A stretch of DNA of 49,274 nucleotides, from NCBI RefSeq assembly GCF_014333615.1, contig NZ_JACSCY010000023.1, positions 1 to 49,274 on the forward strand. Reading direction: 5' to 3'. Below are positions 24,427 to 33,585 of this stretch, piece by piece. The position numbers and the translations under genes were made by a program. A model generated the notes under the pieces. It searched no databases, was not told the origin of the DNA, and saw only the letters and a program-made list of their open reading frames with translations. Every line of letters starts with the position of its first letter. The first letter of the stretch is position 1. The DNA comes from Hymenobacter citatus. Its GTDB lineage: Bacteria; Bacteroidota; Bacteroidia; Cytophagales; Hymenobacteraceae.

Positions 24427-24801
24427 CTACAACACGGCTACCACCTCAATTTGCCCCATAATGTGGTAATTAAACTCTACCATCTCCTCGGCAGGTACCC
24501 TCATAGAGGTAGGGCCATTCTTCGGAGAATGTGTCGGAAAGGCTGCCGCGTATTCTGCATCACTAGCAAAACGCACTAGGTAGCCCGTGTCTGTGGTACT
24601 GGCTTGCGTATAGTAAGCGGTAGTGGCTTCTTCGGGCGTAAAATAGAAAGCCGGTTGCCGCAGCAGGCCCACCGGTAGCGCCACCCAATGAGCGGCGGCA
24701 ATAGCATCCAACTCCTGCTGGGCAACTGGACAATACAGCAGCATGGTAGGCGAATCGTGCCGCATACAGAGGTAGGGTAGTAGGCCGTTGAAGACCGTCA
24801 T
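24427..24801 (-). CDS. Small protein of the 'ADP-ribosylation/crystallin J1'-named family
   Basis: This 124-residue cytosolic protein has the following pattern: LLYCPVAQQELD, then QPAFYFTPEEATTAYYTQ, a GYLVRF strand, and VPAEEMVEFNYHIMGQIEVVAVL at the end. From memory this matches small bacterial proteins that databases label 'ADP-ribosylation/crystallin J1'. That name is historical and does not establish enzyme activity. The ATG at 24801 has an AGGAG-like ribosome-binding site just before it, though homologues would start near MLLYCPV (residue 20). It lies 65 bases after the RemB-like gene on the same strand. Function is unknown. Confidence 0.65.
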   Translation of the reverse strand: MTVFNGLLPYLCMRHDSPTMLLYCPVAQQELDAIAAAHWVALPVGLLRQPAFYFTPEEATTAYYTQASTTDTGYLVRFASDAEYAAAFPTHSPKNGPTSMRVPAEEMVEFNYHIMGQIEVVAVL

Positions 24802-24866
24802 TTCTCCTCTCTGCTTGATGCGCAGAATGGTTGAAATGACGTGTGCTAGTATGACGTTCTATCGCA

Positions 24867-26708
24867 TCAAAACTCGTGCAGGCGCTGGGCAATGTTCCAG
24901 CGCAGGGCTACCGAGGTGTAGCTTTCCGTGCCATCAGCCGCAATAGCATACTGTGAGCTGCGGTGACGGATGATCTGCTTGGCGTCGAGCCAGAGGTTGT
25001 GGCGCAGCTGGTAGGTCGCCGTTAGGTCGAGATGCAGAAGCTTGCTGCGGTTGCCGTCGCCTACACTGTAGCCGTACTCCCGCAGGCTACCATCTGGGTT
25101 CAGCGGACGATTATTATAGGGATAGAGCACATTGCCGCCGTAGTTGTTGGCGGGGCCAATGGCAGGATAATTTGGCACGGGCGGCAGATCCAGCCCTTGC
25201 ACGGAGTAGAAGGCCTTTCCTACCAGATTTAGACGAGGTAGGCGCGGGGGCTGGTAGCTAGCAATACCAATGAATTCGTACAGGTTGGCGCCCATAGGGT
25301 GCGCTAGCGGCTGGTTGTAGTGCTGGTAGTTGCGGTACTTGTCTTCGTGCTGGTAGGTGTAGGGCCGGATGTAGTTGAACTCGCCTTGCAAGTCGAAATT
25401 GCTAATCCCGGCCACGTCTATATACTTAGCGCCCAGCTGAATAGCCTGTTTGTTGGCCCACCACCCATCGCCAGAGCGCACCTGGCTGATCGAAAACTCA
25501 TCCAGCACCAGTTGTCCGTAGAGCTGGTAGCGGCGCTTGATATTCCACTTGAAATCCAGGCCGAGCAGGGAATTGTCTTCCGAGCCTACTTGCTGCTCCA
25601 CGCTGCGGTAGAAGATAATAGGATTGAGGTAACCTAGCTCGTAGCCGCCCTTGCCCCGCGCAAATACTACCGACTCAAACACGCCCACGTTGAAGTTCGA
25701 CGTCACGTCGAGACTCAGGTGGTGGAAGGTCATGTACTTTTTCTGGTAAATGGCATCGGCGTTTTCCCGCTCAGCTGTCATCTGCGTGAATAGGTTCTGA
25801 TAGTTGAACTTCCAGATGCGCGTATTCAGCTTCAGAAACAGGTAGGGCGCCGTGTAGTCCGATAAAATCAGGGAGCGGTAGCCATTGCCGATGAAGTTCC
25901 GGTCGTGCCCAAATTGCAGGTTGATATGCCGGCTGGCCGCGTAGGTGATATAGCCCCGAGCCGAAAGGAAATCGTACTGATTGCCGCCCTCGCCTTTGAA
26001 ATACTTCCAATAGCCTTCGTGCGGCACAATGTTGTCGCGCTGGATGCGGTCCTGCACGTAGCCAGGCACGGCCATCTGGTTGTCGGCCAGGAAAGTATAG
26101 AAGCCCAACTTTTTATCGATGGTACCTTCCACCTGAATGCCGCGGGTGTTCACATAGCGTAGCCCATCCATGCGGTTATCGTGTCCCGCACTTAGATAGG
26201 CTACCGGATTCACGCGTAGCGTAAAATCGGGCTTTTCTACGTGGAATAGGTCGCTGGTATTGTGGTAAAAGTACTTCAGGATAGGATTTCGGCTGGTGTT
26301 CTGCGCCAGCAGCTCCATTGTATACGGCCAGTTGTCGCGCAGCAGGTAGCGGGCGTTGAAACGGTCGGCGCGGGAAAATGTGCCCGCTTCCGTGCTATCA
26401 AGCAACATTCGTTCGCCCAGGCGGGCGGCACTGGCACGGGTGTAAGGTCGTACGGAGGTGTGCGGGTCGCCCAGCGAATCGGCGCCGTATTTGATGGCGT
26501 AACGGTCGATTAGGCGGTACACGTCCTGGTCGAGCGGCACGTAGGTAGTACCCTGACCAGTCTGGTGCGGCGGCGCCGGTTTGGGCGCCGACTGGTCGTA
26601 CACCAGCCAAGTAGGGCCGTTGGCGCGGGTGGTAGAGTCCGTTGTTTGGGCCAGCGTGCGGCCCGCCAGCAAACCCAGGCAAGACAGCAGGAGTAAACGA
26701 GTAGTCAT
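24867..26708 (-). CDS. Outer-membrane beta-barrel protein, RemB/Wzi-like
   Basis: The ATG at 26708 gives 613 residues with a signal peptide (MTTRLLLLSCLGLLAGRTLAQ). After about 130 residues the chain is rich in alternating strands. The segment FGHDRNFIGNGYRSLILSD and the PYLFLKLNTRIWKFNYQNLF region that follows resemble what I recall of RemB-type proteins of Flavobacterium and the Wzi capsule-assembly barrels. RemB is linked to gliding motility and Wzi to capsule attachment in their own hosts. Which role applies here, if either, is unknown. The C-terminal strand ends in Phe (RLHEF), as outer-membrane proteins do. A TAGGTTTG box lies upstream at 26749-26756. Confidence 0.75.
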   Translation of the reverse strand: MTTRLLLLSCLGLLAGRTLAQTTDSTTRANGPTWLVYDQSAPKPAPPHQTGQGTTYVPLDQDVYRLIDRYAIKYGADSLGDPHTSVRPYTRASAARLGERMLLDSTEAGTFSRADRFNARYLLRDNWPYTMELLAQNTSRNPILKYFYHNTSDLFHVEKPDFTLRVNPVAYLSAGHDNRMDGLRYVNTRGIQVEGTIDKKLGFYTFLADNQMAVPGYVQDRIQRDNIVPHEGYWKYFKGEGGNQYDFLSARGYITYAASRHINLQFGHDRNFIGNGYRSLILSDYTAPYLFLKLNTRIWKFNYQNLFTQMTAERENADAIYQKKYMTFHHLSLDVTSNFNVGVFESVVFARGKGGYELGYLNPIIFYRSVEQQVGSEDNSLLGLDFKWNIKRRYQLYGQLVLDEFSISQVRSGDGWWANKQAIQLGAKYIDVAGISNFDLQGEFNYIRPYTYQHEDKYRNYQHYNQPLAHPMGANLYEFIGIASYQPPRLPRLNLVGKAFYSVQGLDLPPVPNYPAIGPANNYGGNVLYPYNNRPLNPDGSLREYGYSVGDGNRSKLLHLDLTATYQLRHNLWLDAKQIIRHRSSQYAIAADGTESYTSVALRWNIAQRLHEF

Positions 26709-26748
26709 AGAAGCAGAACTAGCAGCCACAGCGCAGCGAGTGGTAGGA

Positions 26749-26756
26749 CAAACCTA
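26749..26756 (-). promoter_or_regulatory. Bacteroidota -7 box (TAGGTTTG, minus strand) before the RemB-like gene
   Basis: Exact TAnnTTTG match on the minus strand, 40 bases before the ATG at 26708. The -33 TTG is not clear. Confidence 0.45.
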
Positions 26757-26880
26757 CGTAGTTTGTAGTTGGGGTAGGGCGGGGCAGCCGACAAAAAACG
26801 GGCCTACCCGATGTAGGGAAGCTAGCTGGGTTTTGTTGATTGCCTATGGTTTGTAATAGGGGCCGCTACTATTGAACACA

Positions 26881-26929
26881 ATTTTGCCTGCTCACCAACG
26901 GCTACTAGCTGTTAGTAAGCAGGCAAAAT
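26881..26929 (-). terminator. Hairpin downstream of susD-like gene
   Basis: Perfect 12-bp arms ATTTTGCCTGCT (26881-26892) and AGCAGGCAAAAT (26918-26929) with a 25-base loop lie 28 bases past the SusD-like stop. The U-run is inside the arm, so termination is likely but not certain. Confidence 0.65.
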
Positions 26930-26956
26930 AGTTGCTCAGGGAGTATCCTTTAGTGC

Positions 26957-28585
26957 TTAGATGCCTGGATAGCCTGGGTTCTGCTTGAGGTTCGGATTAG
27001 CCGCTAATTGCCGTTGCGGTATGGCAAACAATCTTTTTTCTGGGCTGCTGGGCTGGTGGTCCCACCACGAGGTAGTGGTAAAGGCTCCGAAGCGAATCAT
27101 GTCTGTGCGGCGCTTGCCCTCAAAAATAAATTCGCGGCCGCGCTCGGCCAGAAACTCTGGCAGCGTAAGCGTGGCAGCCGTATAGGCAGCCGCTGGATAA
27201 TCAGCCGCACTAAAAGCCCGCCGCCGTACAGCATTTACCAGTTCCAAGGCCTCGGGGGTAGCAGTGCCGTTGTTTTTGCGCATCAACGCTTCGGCCTTGT
27301 TATAGTAGATTTCGGTCAGGCGGTAGATAGCCCAGTCGTTGCTCCAGTATTTAGCTTCCGACTGGCGGCCAGGAGGATATTTGTTGAAGCGGGCTCCGCT
27401 GTTTTCCTCTCCATCAATCATGGTAGAGCTGGTTTTGCCCTCGCTGTTGCGCTGAATTTCTTTTACAAAAACCAATTGCTTACCCCGGTATTCTTCCGTG
27501 CCCAGCACGGGCTGGGTAGGGTTAGCGGCCTGAAACTGCGGCCCGATGAGCATCCAGGTCGATTTACGCAAATCGTTGTCTTTGAACGCATCGTACGCGC
27601 TGGGAATCACCACCACGCCGTTGTTGCCGTTGGCGTCGCCGTCGTAGATCAGGCGCTGGTTGAAGTGGTAAAAGTCGCCGTTCCAGCCGCACCGGGTAGG
27701 GGTGGCCTGGTAGTCGTATACCAGCTGAAACAGGATTTCCTTCGACCGGTCGTTGGTGTTGCTGTAGGTTGCTTTCAAGTCTGTGTCCAGCGCAGGAGTG
27801 CCGTTCAGCCCGCCCGTCTGGCCCTGTATGATCTTGTCGCAGGCGGCAATGCAGTCGTCCCAGCGCGGTGTGCCCGACCATACCTCGGCATTCAGATACA
27901 ACTCTGCGAGCATGGAGTAGCCAGCGGCCTTCGTGATACGGCCAATCAGGGCCTGGCTTAGGTTGGGTAGCAGGTCAACGTTCTCTTTCAACTCCTTTTC
28001 AACAAAAGCAAACACCTCGGCCCGTGGTGCCGTGGCTGGGCTTAGCGGCTCGCCTACCGTCGTTACAATTGGAATATTGCCGTACAGATCCATGAGCTTC
28101 ATGTAATGAAAAGCCCGGAATACTTTCAGTTCTGCAATAAAAGCGGCTTTATCTTGTTCATTGACGCCGGCGCGAGCAAAGTCTACTCGCTCGAAGTCGC
28201 CCAGTACGCTGTTGCAAAACCCTACCCCCGTGAATAGCAACGACCACGGGTTCCACATCAAGTTTTCGGTGAATACCCAACTGTGGCCATGCAGACGAAT
28301 CCACTGGGCATCGTCGTAGCCGTGGCGGCCTTTCTGCGGCCAAGCCAGCTGGTCGGCCGTAAACTCGTTGAGGCGCCAGTAGCTATTCTGACCAGTTGGG
28401 GCTATCCAGGCATTTGCGTGCGTATAGGGGCGTAGCACACCCGAAAGAATTTCCTGCCGGTTATTATAGAACTGGCTAGCATCAATCTGGCTATACAGCG
28501 TTTCATCCAGGTTTGTGCAGGAGTTCGTGCTAGCTAGCATCAACGCTAGGCCAGCGAAGAGGTATTTTTTAGAGAAGCTTTTCAT
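26957..28585 (-). CDS. SusD/RagB-family outer-membrane nutrient-binding lipoprotein
   Basis: SusD-type lipoproteins sit on the outer face of the outer membrane and hand substrate to a SusC channel. The 542-residue protein has a lipoprotein signal (MKSFSKKYLFAGLALMLAS... with Cys23 in STNSC). It then has the family start CTNLDETLYSQ, TPR-like helices (KAAFIAELKVFRAFHYMKLMDLYGNIPIVT) and the C-terminal LAERGREFIFEGKRRTDMIRF segment. It lies 14 bases after the SusC-like gene, as is standard. No glycosidase, peptidase or regulator gene adjoins the pair, so the substrate is not predictable. Confidence 0.96.
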   Translation of the reverse strand: MKSFSKKYLFAGLALMLASTNSCTNLDETLYSQIDASQFYNNRQEILSGVLRPYTHANAWIAPTGQNSYWRLNEFTADQLAWPQKGRHGYDDAQWIRLHGHSWVFTENLMWNPWSLLFTGVGFCNSVLGDFERVDFARAGVNEQDKAAFIAELKVFRAFHYMKLMDLYGNIPIVTTVGEPLSPATAPRAEVFAFVEKELKENVDLLPNLSQALIGRITKAAGYSMLAELYLNAEVWSGTPRWDDCIAACDKIIQGQTGGLNGTPALDTDLKATYSNTNDRSKEILFQLVYDYQATPTRCGWNGDFYHFNQRLIYDGDANGNNGVVVIPSAYDAFKDNDLRKSTWMLIGPQFQAANPTQPVLGTEEYRGKQLVFVKEIQRNSEGKTSSTMIDGEENSGARFNKYPPGRQSEAKYWSNDWAIYRLTEIYYNKAEALMRKNNGTATPEALELVNAVRRRAFSAADYPAAAYTAATLTLPEFLAERGREFIFEGKRRTDMIRFGAFTTTSWWDHQPSSPEKRLFAIPQRQLAANPNLKQNPGYPGI

Positions 28586-28599
28586 ATATACAGTACGAA

Positions 28600-31500
28600 T
28601 TAGAAGCCAACGATAAGACCAGCGGTGAAGGAGCGGGTGCGGGGGTAGAAACCGCGGCCGTCAATGCCAGGCGCCAGGCCCGTATCGTTTACTTCAGGGT
28701 CTAAACCCCGGTATTTGGTGAAAGTGAGCAAGTTGCGGCCCGTGAGGTAGAGGCGCAGGTTGCGGATGGCGGGCGTGTTCACAAACTTGAAGTTGTAGCC
28801 CAGCGTCACGTTGTCGAGCTTCACGAAACCGCCTGGTTCCAGGTAATAGTCGGAGTATTGCAGGGCGTCGTTGATGTCGTTGTTACGCGTAATGGCATCC
28901 TTCAGCACGTTGTTGGGCAGATACACTTTGTTGCCGAAAAACACCTGCTGCAGATTGAGGATGTCGTACTTAAACTTACCCCGGAAAAACAGCGTCAGGT
29001 CCCAATTTTTATACTGGAAGCGGTTGTTCCACGAAGCGTAGTATTTGGGCACACCATTGCCGATGTAAGCATAGTCGTCGTTAGGCACAATCTGGCTGGC
29101 CGGTACAGCATCGCCGTTGGCTTTGTAGAACAACCATCTGCCATCTTCTGTCAGGCCGGCATATCGCTTACCGTAAAAGCTACCCAGTGGGCCGCCTTCA
29201 ATTGTGCGAATAGCCGGGCCGAGTGCGCCAAAGCCTCCAATATCCCCGAAGGTCAGGAAAGTGGTCTTGAACACTTCATCAGAGAAAGAGACCAGCTTGT
29301 TGCTCTGCGTGCTCCCTACCAGGTCCATGCTCCAGCGAAAATCCTTCTTCTGCATCACGGTGCCGCTCAACGTCAGCTCCAAGCCTTTGTTGTCGATTAC
29401 CCCCACGTTGGTGAAAAGGGTAGACTGCACGAAGGGAGGCAGCTGCGTGTTGAAGTTGCCCAGCAGATCCGATGTGCGGCGGTAGTACGCGTCAACGGCA
29501 CCGGTCAGACGATTGTCAAACAGGGCGAAGTCGATACCGGCGTTGTACTCCGCCTTGCGCTCCCAGCGCAGGTTGGGGTTGGGGTTGTTGGTAGGGCCGT
29601 AGGTTTGGCGCCATACACCGTCATCGTTCAGGTAGAAGTTACCCGTGCCCAGGCGCACCAGCGACTGGTAGTTGGGAATGCCCTGGTTGCCGGTCACACC
29701 GTAGCCGGCGCGTAGCTTCAGCAGATTCACGAAGGATACATCACGCATGAAGTTCTCCTGGCTGATAGCCCAGCCCACCGACACAGCCGGGAAGTTGCCG
29801 TACTTGTTGTTGGCACCAAAGCGCGACGACCCTTCGTGGCGCAGAATAAATTGGGCGAGGTATTTATCCTTATAAGAATAGTTGAGGCGCCCGAAGAAGG
29901 CAATTAGTGTATTGTCTTCTTTGGCACTGCCCAACGATGCTTTGCCCAAGGGTAGGAAGTTACCAGCCCCTAGGTTGTTTTCCTGGAACGCATCGTTCAG
30001 GAAGCCGCTGTTACCTGCTTCGAACGATTCTGCAACATTGTATTGGTAGCTATAACCTACCAAACCCCGTATAGTATGGTCCTGATGAATCTCTCTGTTA
30101 TACTCCAGTGTCGATTCAAACGTATAGCTGCTCGATAGATAGTTGCGTTTGCGGGCGTAGGCCGTGCCGCGCACCGGCGTGCCATTCAGAGTGCCTATTT
30201 GCGAGAAACGAGAGCCGGCCTCGCGGTATTCATTATCATTTTGCGCGTCGCGTACAACCGAGCCAAAAGCCGTAGCCCGCAGTCCTTTGATGGGCTCCAG
30301 CGCAAGACGACCGTTGGCGGAGGTAGTGTTCTGGTCACGCTTTAGGCTCTCCTGATTCAGGCGGCCCAGTGGGTTCGTGGTAGAGCCTTCCTCGTAGTAG
30401 GTGCCATCGGGGTTGAAAATAGGCTGGGTAGGATTGCGCCCCAGCGCGTTTTCGAAGTCGCCGGAATTGCCGCCCAGCAGGTTGGCTTTGCTGAAGTTGG
30501 TGGCCACGTCCAGTTGCGCGGTCAGCATATCATTCAGGCCAGTCTGATTGAAACTCACGCGCCCACCATACTGCCGCCGCCAGTTGCGGATGGTAATGGG
30601 GTCGGCACCGTTGTAGTACACCGATGCCCGGTAGTTGCTAGTTGCATTGCCGCCCGACAACGCAAAGTTGTGGTACTGGCTCAGGTTGTTTTTGTTGAGC
30701 AGGGCATTGTAGAAATCTGTGGAGGCCCCTAGGTCCTGCATCTGCCCGGCCTTGGGATTGCTCGGATCTTCGCGGTAGGCCCGCCATTCTTCTGCATTCA
30801 AAAACCGGGGGCGCTTGGCTACCGACTCGTGCTGCACGTAGGTGGAGTAATCGAAGCGTGCCGGACCGGCTTTCCCTTTCTTTGTGGTAATCAGAATAAC
30901 GCCCGCGTTGCCGCGCGTGCCATAAATGGCCGCGGCCGAGCCGTCTTTTAGTACGTCAAAAGATTCAATGTCATCCTGTTGAAGCAAGTCGAGGTTGCCG
31001 CCCGGAATACCATCAATAACAATCAGCGGCGCCAAGCTACCATTTACCGAGACAATACCACGAAGCTGAATAGCCGGGCTGGAGTTGGGGTTGTTGCCCT
31101 CTGTGCGAGTAACGGATAGGCCCGCTACCTTGCCCTGAATAAGATCAAGCGCATTGCGCGTACCGCCTTGGTTGAAGTCTTCGGCCTTCACCGATGCCAC
31201 AGCTGATGTTACCTCGGCCCGGCGCTGCGTACCATACCCTACCACCACTACTTCTTTCAGCGACTTAGAGTCAGTAGCTAAGGTTACGTTAATCGTGGTG
31301 CGGCCATCAATAGGTACTTCCTGCGCAGTGAAGCCAATTGAAGAAATGACAAGCGTCGTAGCGCCCTCCGGGACGGTTAGGGTGTAGGTCCCGTTCACGT
31401 CCGTAGCCGTGCCTACCCCCGTGTTGCCCTTTACCAATACAGTAGCGCCAGGAATCGGCTTGCCTAGCTCGTCAACAACGAGCCCCTTTACTGTGATAGG

Positions 31501-31650
31501 TGGAACAACTGCTTTGCGATGCAGCGTCTTGTCTGCACTGCCTACTTCGGCATGAGCCGTAACGCCGAGTGATAAGCTCAAAACGAGTGGGAGAACCGCT
31601 GGCCTCCATATTTTTCCCGCCTGAGTATGATTTGGTAAAAACGAGAGCAT
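28600..31650 (-). CDS. SusC/RagA-family TonB-linked outer-membrane transporter
   Basis: This 1016-residue protein has a signal segment (hydrophobic stretch about residues 18-33) and a carboxypeptidase-regulatory-like domain (about 52-130, VKGLVVDELGKPIPGATV). A TonB-box-like SLKEVVVVGYGTQ comes next, then the plug domain with the hallmark AAAIYGTRGNAGVILITTKKGK (positions about 236-257). The long beta barrel follows, ending in RSFTAGLIVGF. It imports large substrates with energy from TonB-ExbBD, with the SusD lipoprotein as lid. The pair is the only visible part of the nutrient-uptake locus. Upstream lies a gene-free kilobase that may hold its control region. Confidence 0.97.
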   Translation of the reverse strand: MLSFLPNHTQAGKIWRPAVLPLVLSLSLGVTAHAEVGSADKTLHRKAVVPPITVKGLVVDELGKPIPGATVLVKGNTGVGTATDVNGTYTLTVPEGATTLVISSIGFTAQEVPIDGRTTINVTLATDSKSLKEVVVVGYGTQRRAEVTSAVASVKAEDFNQGGTRNALDLIQGKVAGLSVTRTEGNNPNSSPAIQLRGIVSVNGSLAPLIVIDGIPGGNLDLLQQDDIESFDVLKDGSAAAIYGTRGNAGVILITTKKGKAGPARFDYSTYVQHESVAKRPRFLNAEEWRAYREDPSNPKAGQMQDLGASTDFYNALLNKNNLSQYHNFALSGGNATSNYRASVYYNGADPITIRNWRRQYGGRVSFNQTGLNDMLTAQLDVATNFSKANLLGGNSGDFENALGRNPTQPIFNPDGTYYEEGSTTNPLGRLNQESLKRDQNTTSANGRLALEPIKGLRATAFGSVVRDAQNDNEYREAGSRFSQIGTLNGTPVRGTAYARKRNYLSSSYTFESTLEYNREIHQDHTIRGLVGYSYQYNVAESFEAGNSGFLNDAFQENNLGAGNFLPLGKASLGSAKEDNTLIAFFGRLNYSYKDKYLAQFILRHEGSSRFGANNKYGNFPAVSVGWAISQENFMRDVSFVNLLKLRAGYGVTGNQGIPNYQSLVRLGTGNFYLNDDGVWRQTYGPTNNPNPNLRWERKAEYNAGIDFALFDNRLTGAVDAYYRRTSDLLGNFNTQLPPFVQSTLFTNVGVIDNKGLELTLSGTVMQKKDFRWSMDLVGSTQSNKLVSFSDEVFKTTFLTFGDIGGFGALGPAIRTIEGGPLGSFYGKRYAGLTEDGRWLFYKANGDAVPASQIVPNDDYAYIGNGVPKYYASWNNRFQYKNWDLTLFFRGKFKYDILNLQQVFFGNKVYLPNNVLKDAITRNNDINDALQYSDYYLEPGGFVKLDNVTLGYNFKFVNTPAIRNLRLYLTGRNLLTFTKYRGLDPEVNDTGLAPGIDGRGFYPRTRSFTAGLIVGF

Positions 31651-32640
31651 AGAGTGTTGGAATGTGGTTGGGGAAAGGACAAATAGAGAGTGAATATTCT
31701 GTTGTCTTACACCATAAGCAGAAGGTTAAGAGTGGGGTATCAACGAGCATCTAACTCAGAATTTAGACTGGTCTAATTCTGCTAAATCGTTTTAGCAAAA
31801 TTTAAAAAAGACTACCCTGCAACCCTTTATAGGGGTTGACTTGAAGACCGGATGCGAGAGAATGTAGCCAAGTAAGCAGTAGATGCTTATTAATAGCTAT
31901 GCAGGCTTACTGGCTAGGTTTGCAAGAGCAGGCTTTCCTTGAAGCCAGGTGGGTGCCCCTCAAACGATTAATGTATTAGTGACTTCATAAAGGTCCTGCG
32001 CATAAAAGATTGAAAATGAACTTGCTGTATTGCTGAAAGGATGTTCTCTTACAAAGTGGCGGTTGCTACTTCGGGTAGTAAAAGCTGACTTTTTAGCGGC
32101 GTTATTTCAACTGCGTAGGATAGAATAATACGGATCATATATTGTAAAGAAGCTAAGATCTTAAGAAGTAACTAATTGATTAGTACTTATAAATGCTCAT
32201 AAAATCATATTGGGCTCTAATATATGTCTTTTACTAAAAAATCATCAAAATTTCATCTAGGAAAATTTCCGCATGAATTCGGTCGCAATGCCAAGTATAG
32301 CACTGGGACTGCCAAAAGTTTGCTATAAGTGTAGTCTATACTTTTATAGCAGCATTCATGAAGCTATTGAAGAAATTGATGCAACGCCATATTCCAGTAA
32401 GCTTAGTGTGGCTTCTCAAAACAGCGTAAATGTTGAATAGCGCATTTGCAGGCGTACGTTCTTTAGTAAATCGTTGGACTTCTGATGATGTTAAGAACCG
32501 ACTGGTATAGATTCTATTCATTCCTTATTGGTCATGCTGTGTGCACAATGTTGTTCAACTACGAGATATGAGGAGGTAGTCCTATCCTTATTTCAGTGGT
32601 CTTTCAACTGGCGTAAACGACTTATTATATCGCACTTCAC
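31651..32640. other. Low-GC gene-free kilobase upstream of susC
   Basis: About 990 bases between divergent genes hold no recognisable gene. By eye the segment is much richer in A and T than the coding neighbours. Two hairpins are visible: TAGCCAAGTAAGC (31865-31877) with GCTTACTGGCTA (31905-31916), one bulge; and 32321-32333 with 32337-32351 (TGCTATAAGTGTA type). Very short ORFs, such as a 61-codon minus ORF at 32336-32521, show no family match. It may hold a control region, a small RNA, or decayed foreign DNA. Confidence 0.6.
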
Positions 32641-33585
32641 GTGTCGCTCCAATACCTCCCTTTCTCCGCGCTCAACTTTGCTGCCTGGGACGCCTGTGTT
32701 GCCACCGCTCAGCCGGAGCTGCCTTACGCCTATGCGTGGTGGCTGCGCATGGTGGCAGGGCATTGGGATGCTGTAGTGGAGCTAGGCCCCGCTGGTGAGT
32801 ATCGCTCTATACTGCCACTGCCATATAAACGCTGGCCGTGGGGTAGGGAGCTTTTTCAACCAGCTTTTACCCAACAACTTGGCTTGTTGATAACTGAGGA
32901 TAGTCAGTATAAAAACGTGGCAGAGTACTTAGTGTTGATAACTGGTCGATATAGGAGAGGTTATCAACAGCTGAATGTGGATAACTCGCTGTTTTCCACC
33001 AGCTCCGCATACAAAACGGACCAGCGCGTGACCTACCACTTGTCCCTTGCCCCTAACTTTCCTACCCTGCTACAAGCATACGATTCCAGTAGCAAGCGGC
33101 GCTTGCGCCAAAACTTAGCGCGTTCGGCACCATTAGTAGTGCAGGAAGCTACTACCCTCGAACCCCTCATCGCCTTATTCAAACAGACAAAAGGGGAAGC
33201 GGCTTCACTTTCCGCTCGGCACTATACCCGGCTGCGCCACTTAGCGGCGGCAGCTCAGCAGCGCGGGCAGGCGCTTCTGTATGAGGTCCGGATGCCGATG
33301 CCAGATACTGAGCTGCTGGCAGCGGCGCTATTCATCCGGGAGCGGAATACGATAATCTACCTATTTGCGGCTGCCTCGCCACGTGGGCGCCAACTATCGG
33401 CGCCTACCTTGTTACTGAACCATGTGATAGCGCAGCACGCGGGCACACCCGGTTTGGTGCTGGATTTTGAAGGCAGCGTTATCCCGTCGATTGCGCGGTT
33501 TTTTGCCAACTTCGGTGCCCAGCCCGTACCTTACACTACTTTCACCCTAACTCCCCGACCCTGGTATCTGCCATGGATGCGCTGA
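32641..33585 (+). CDS. GNAT/FemAB-like N-acetyltransferase-fold protein
   Basis: The GTG at 32641 gives 314 residues starting MSLQYLPFSALNFAAWDACV, which fits the Bacteroidota family in which a 'Y.WD.C' start is followed by YAYAWWLRMV. The second half has the acyl-CoA N-acyltransferase fold pattern. It includes TLLLNHVIAQHAGTPGLVLDFEGSVIPSIARFFANFGAQPVPY, in which the ...DFEGS...I..F...FGA ending is typical of FemAB-like members. The protein is probably cytosolic and may transfer an amino acid or acetyl group; substrate unknown. Its stop overlaps the upp start by 13 bases, so the two are translationally coupled. Confidence 0.72.
   Translation: MSLQYLPFSALNFAAWDACVATAQPELPYAYAWWLRMVAGHWDAVVELGPAGEYRSILPLPYKRWPWGRELFQPAFTQQLGLLITEDSQYKNVAEYLVLITGRYRRGYQQLNVDNSLFSTSSAYKTDQRVTYHLSLAPNFPTLLQAYDSSSKRRLRQNLARSAPLVVQEATTLEPLIALFKQTKGEAASLSARHYTRLRHLAAAAQQRGQALLYEVRMPMPDTELLAAALFIRERNTIIYLFAAASPRGRQLSAPTLLLNHVIAQHAGTPGLVLDFEGSVIPSIARFFANFGAQPVPYTTFTLTPRPWYLPWMR

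Noticed and set aside
32336..32521. 61-codon minus ORF in the low-GC spacer, possible transposase remnant
   Set aside because: The sequence suggests a decayed gene to the eye, but I cannot align it to any transposase from memory and no terminal repeats are seen.
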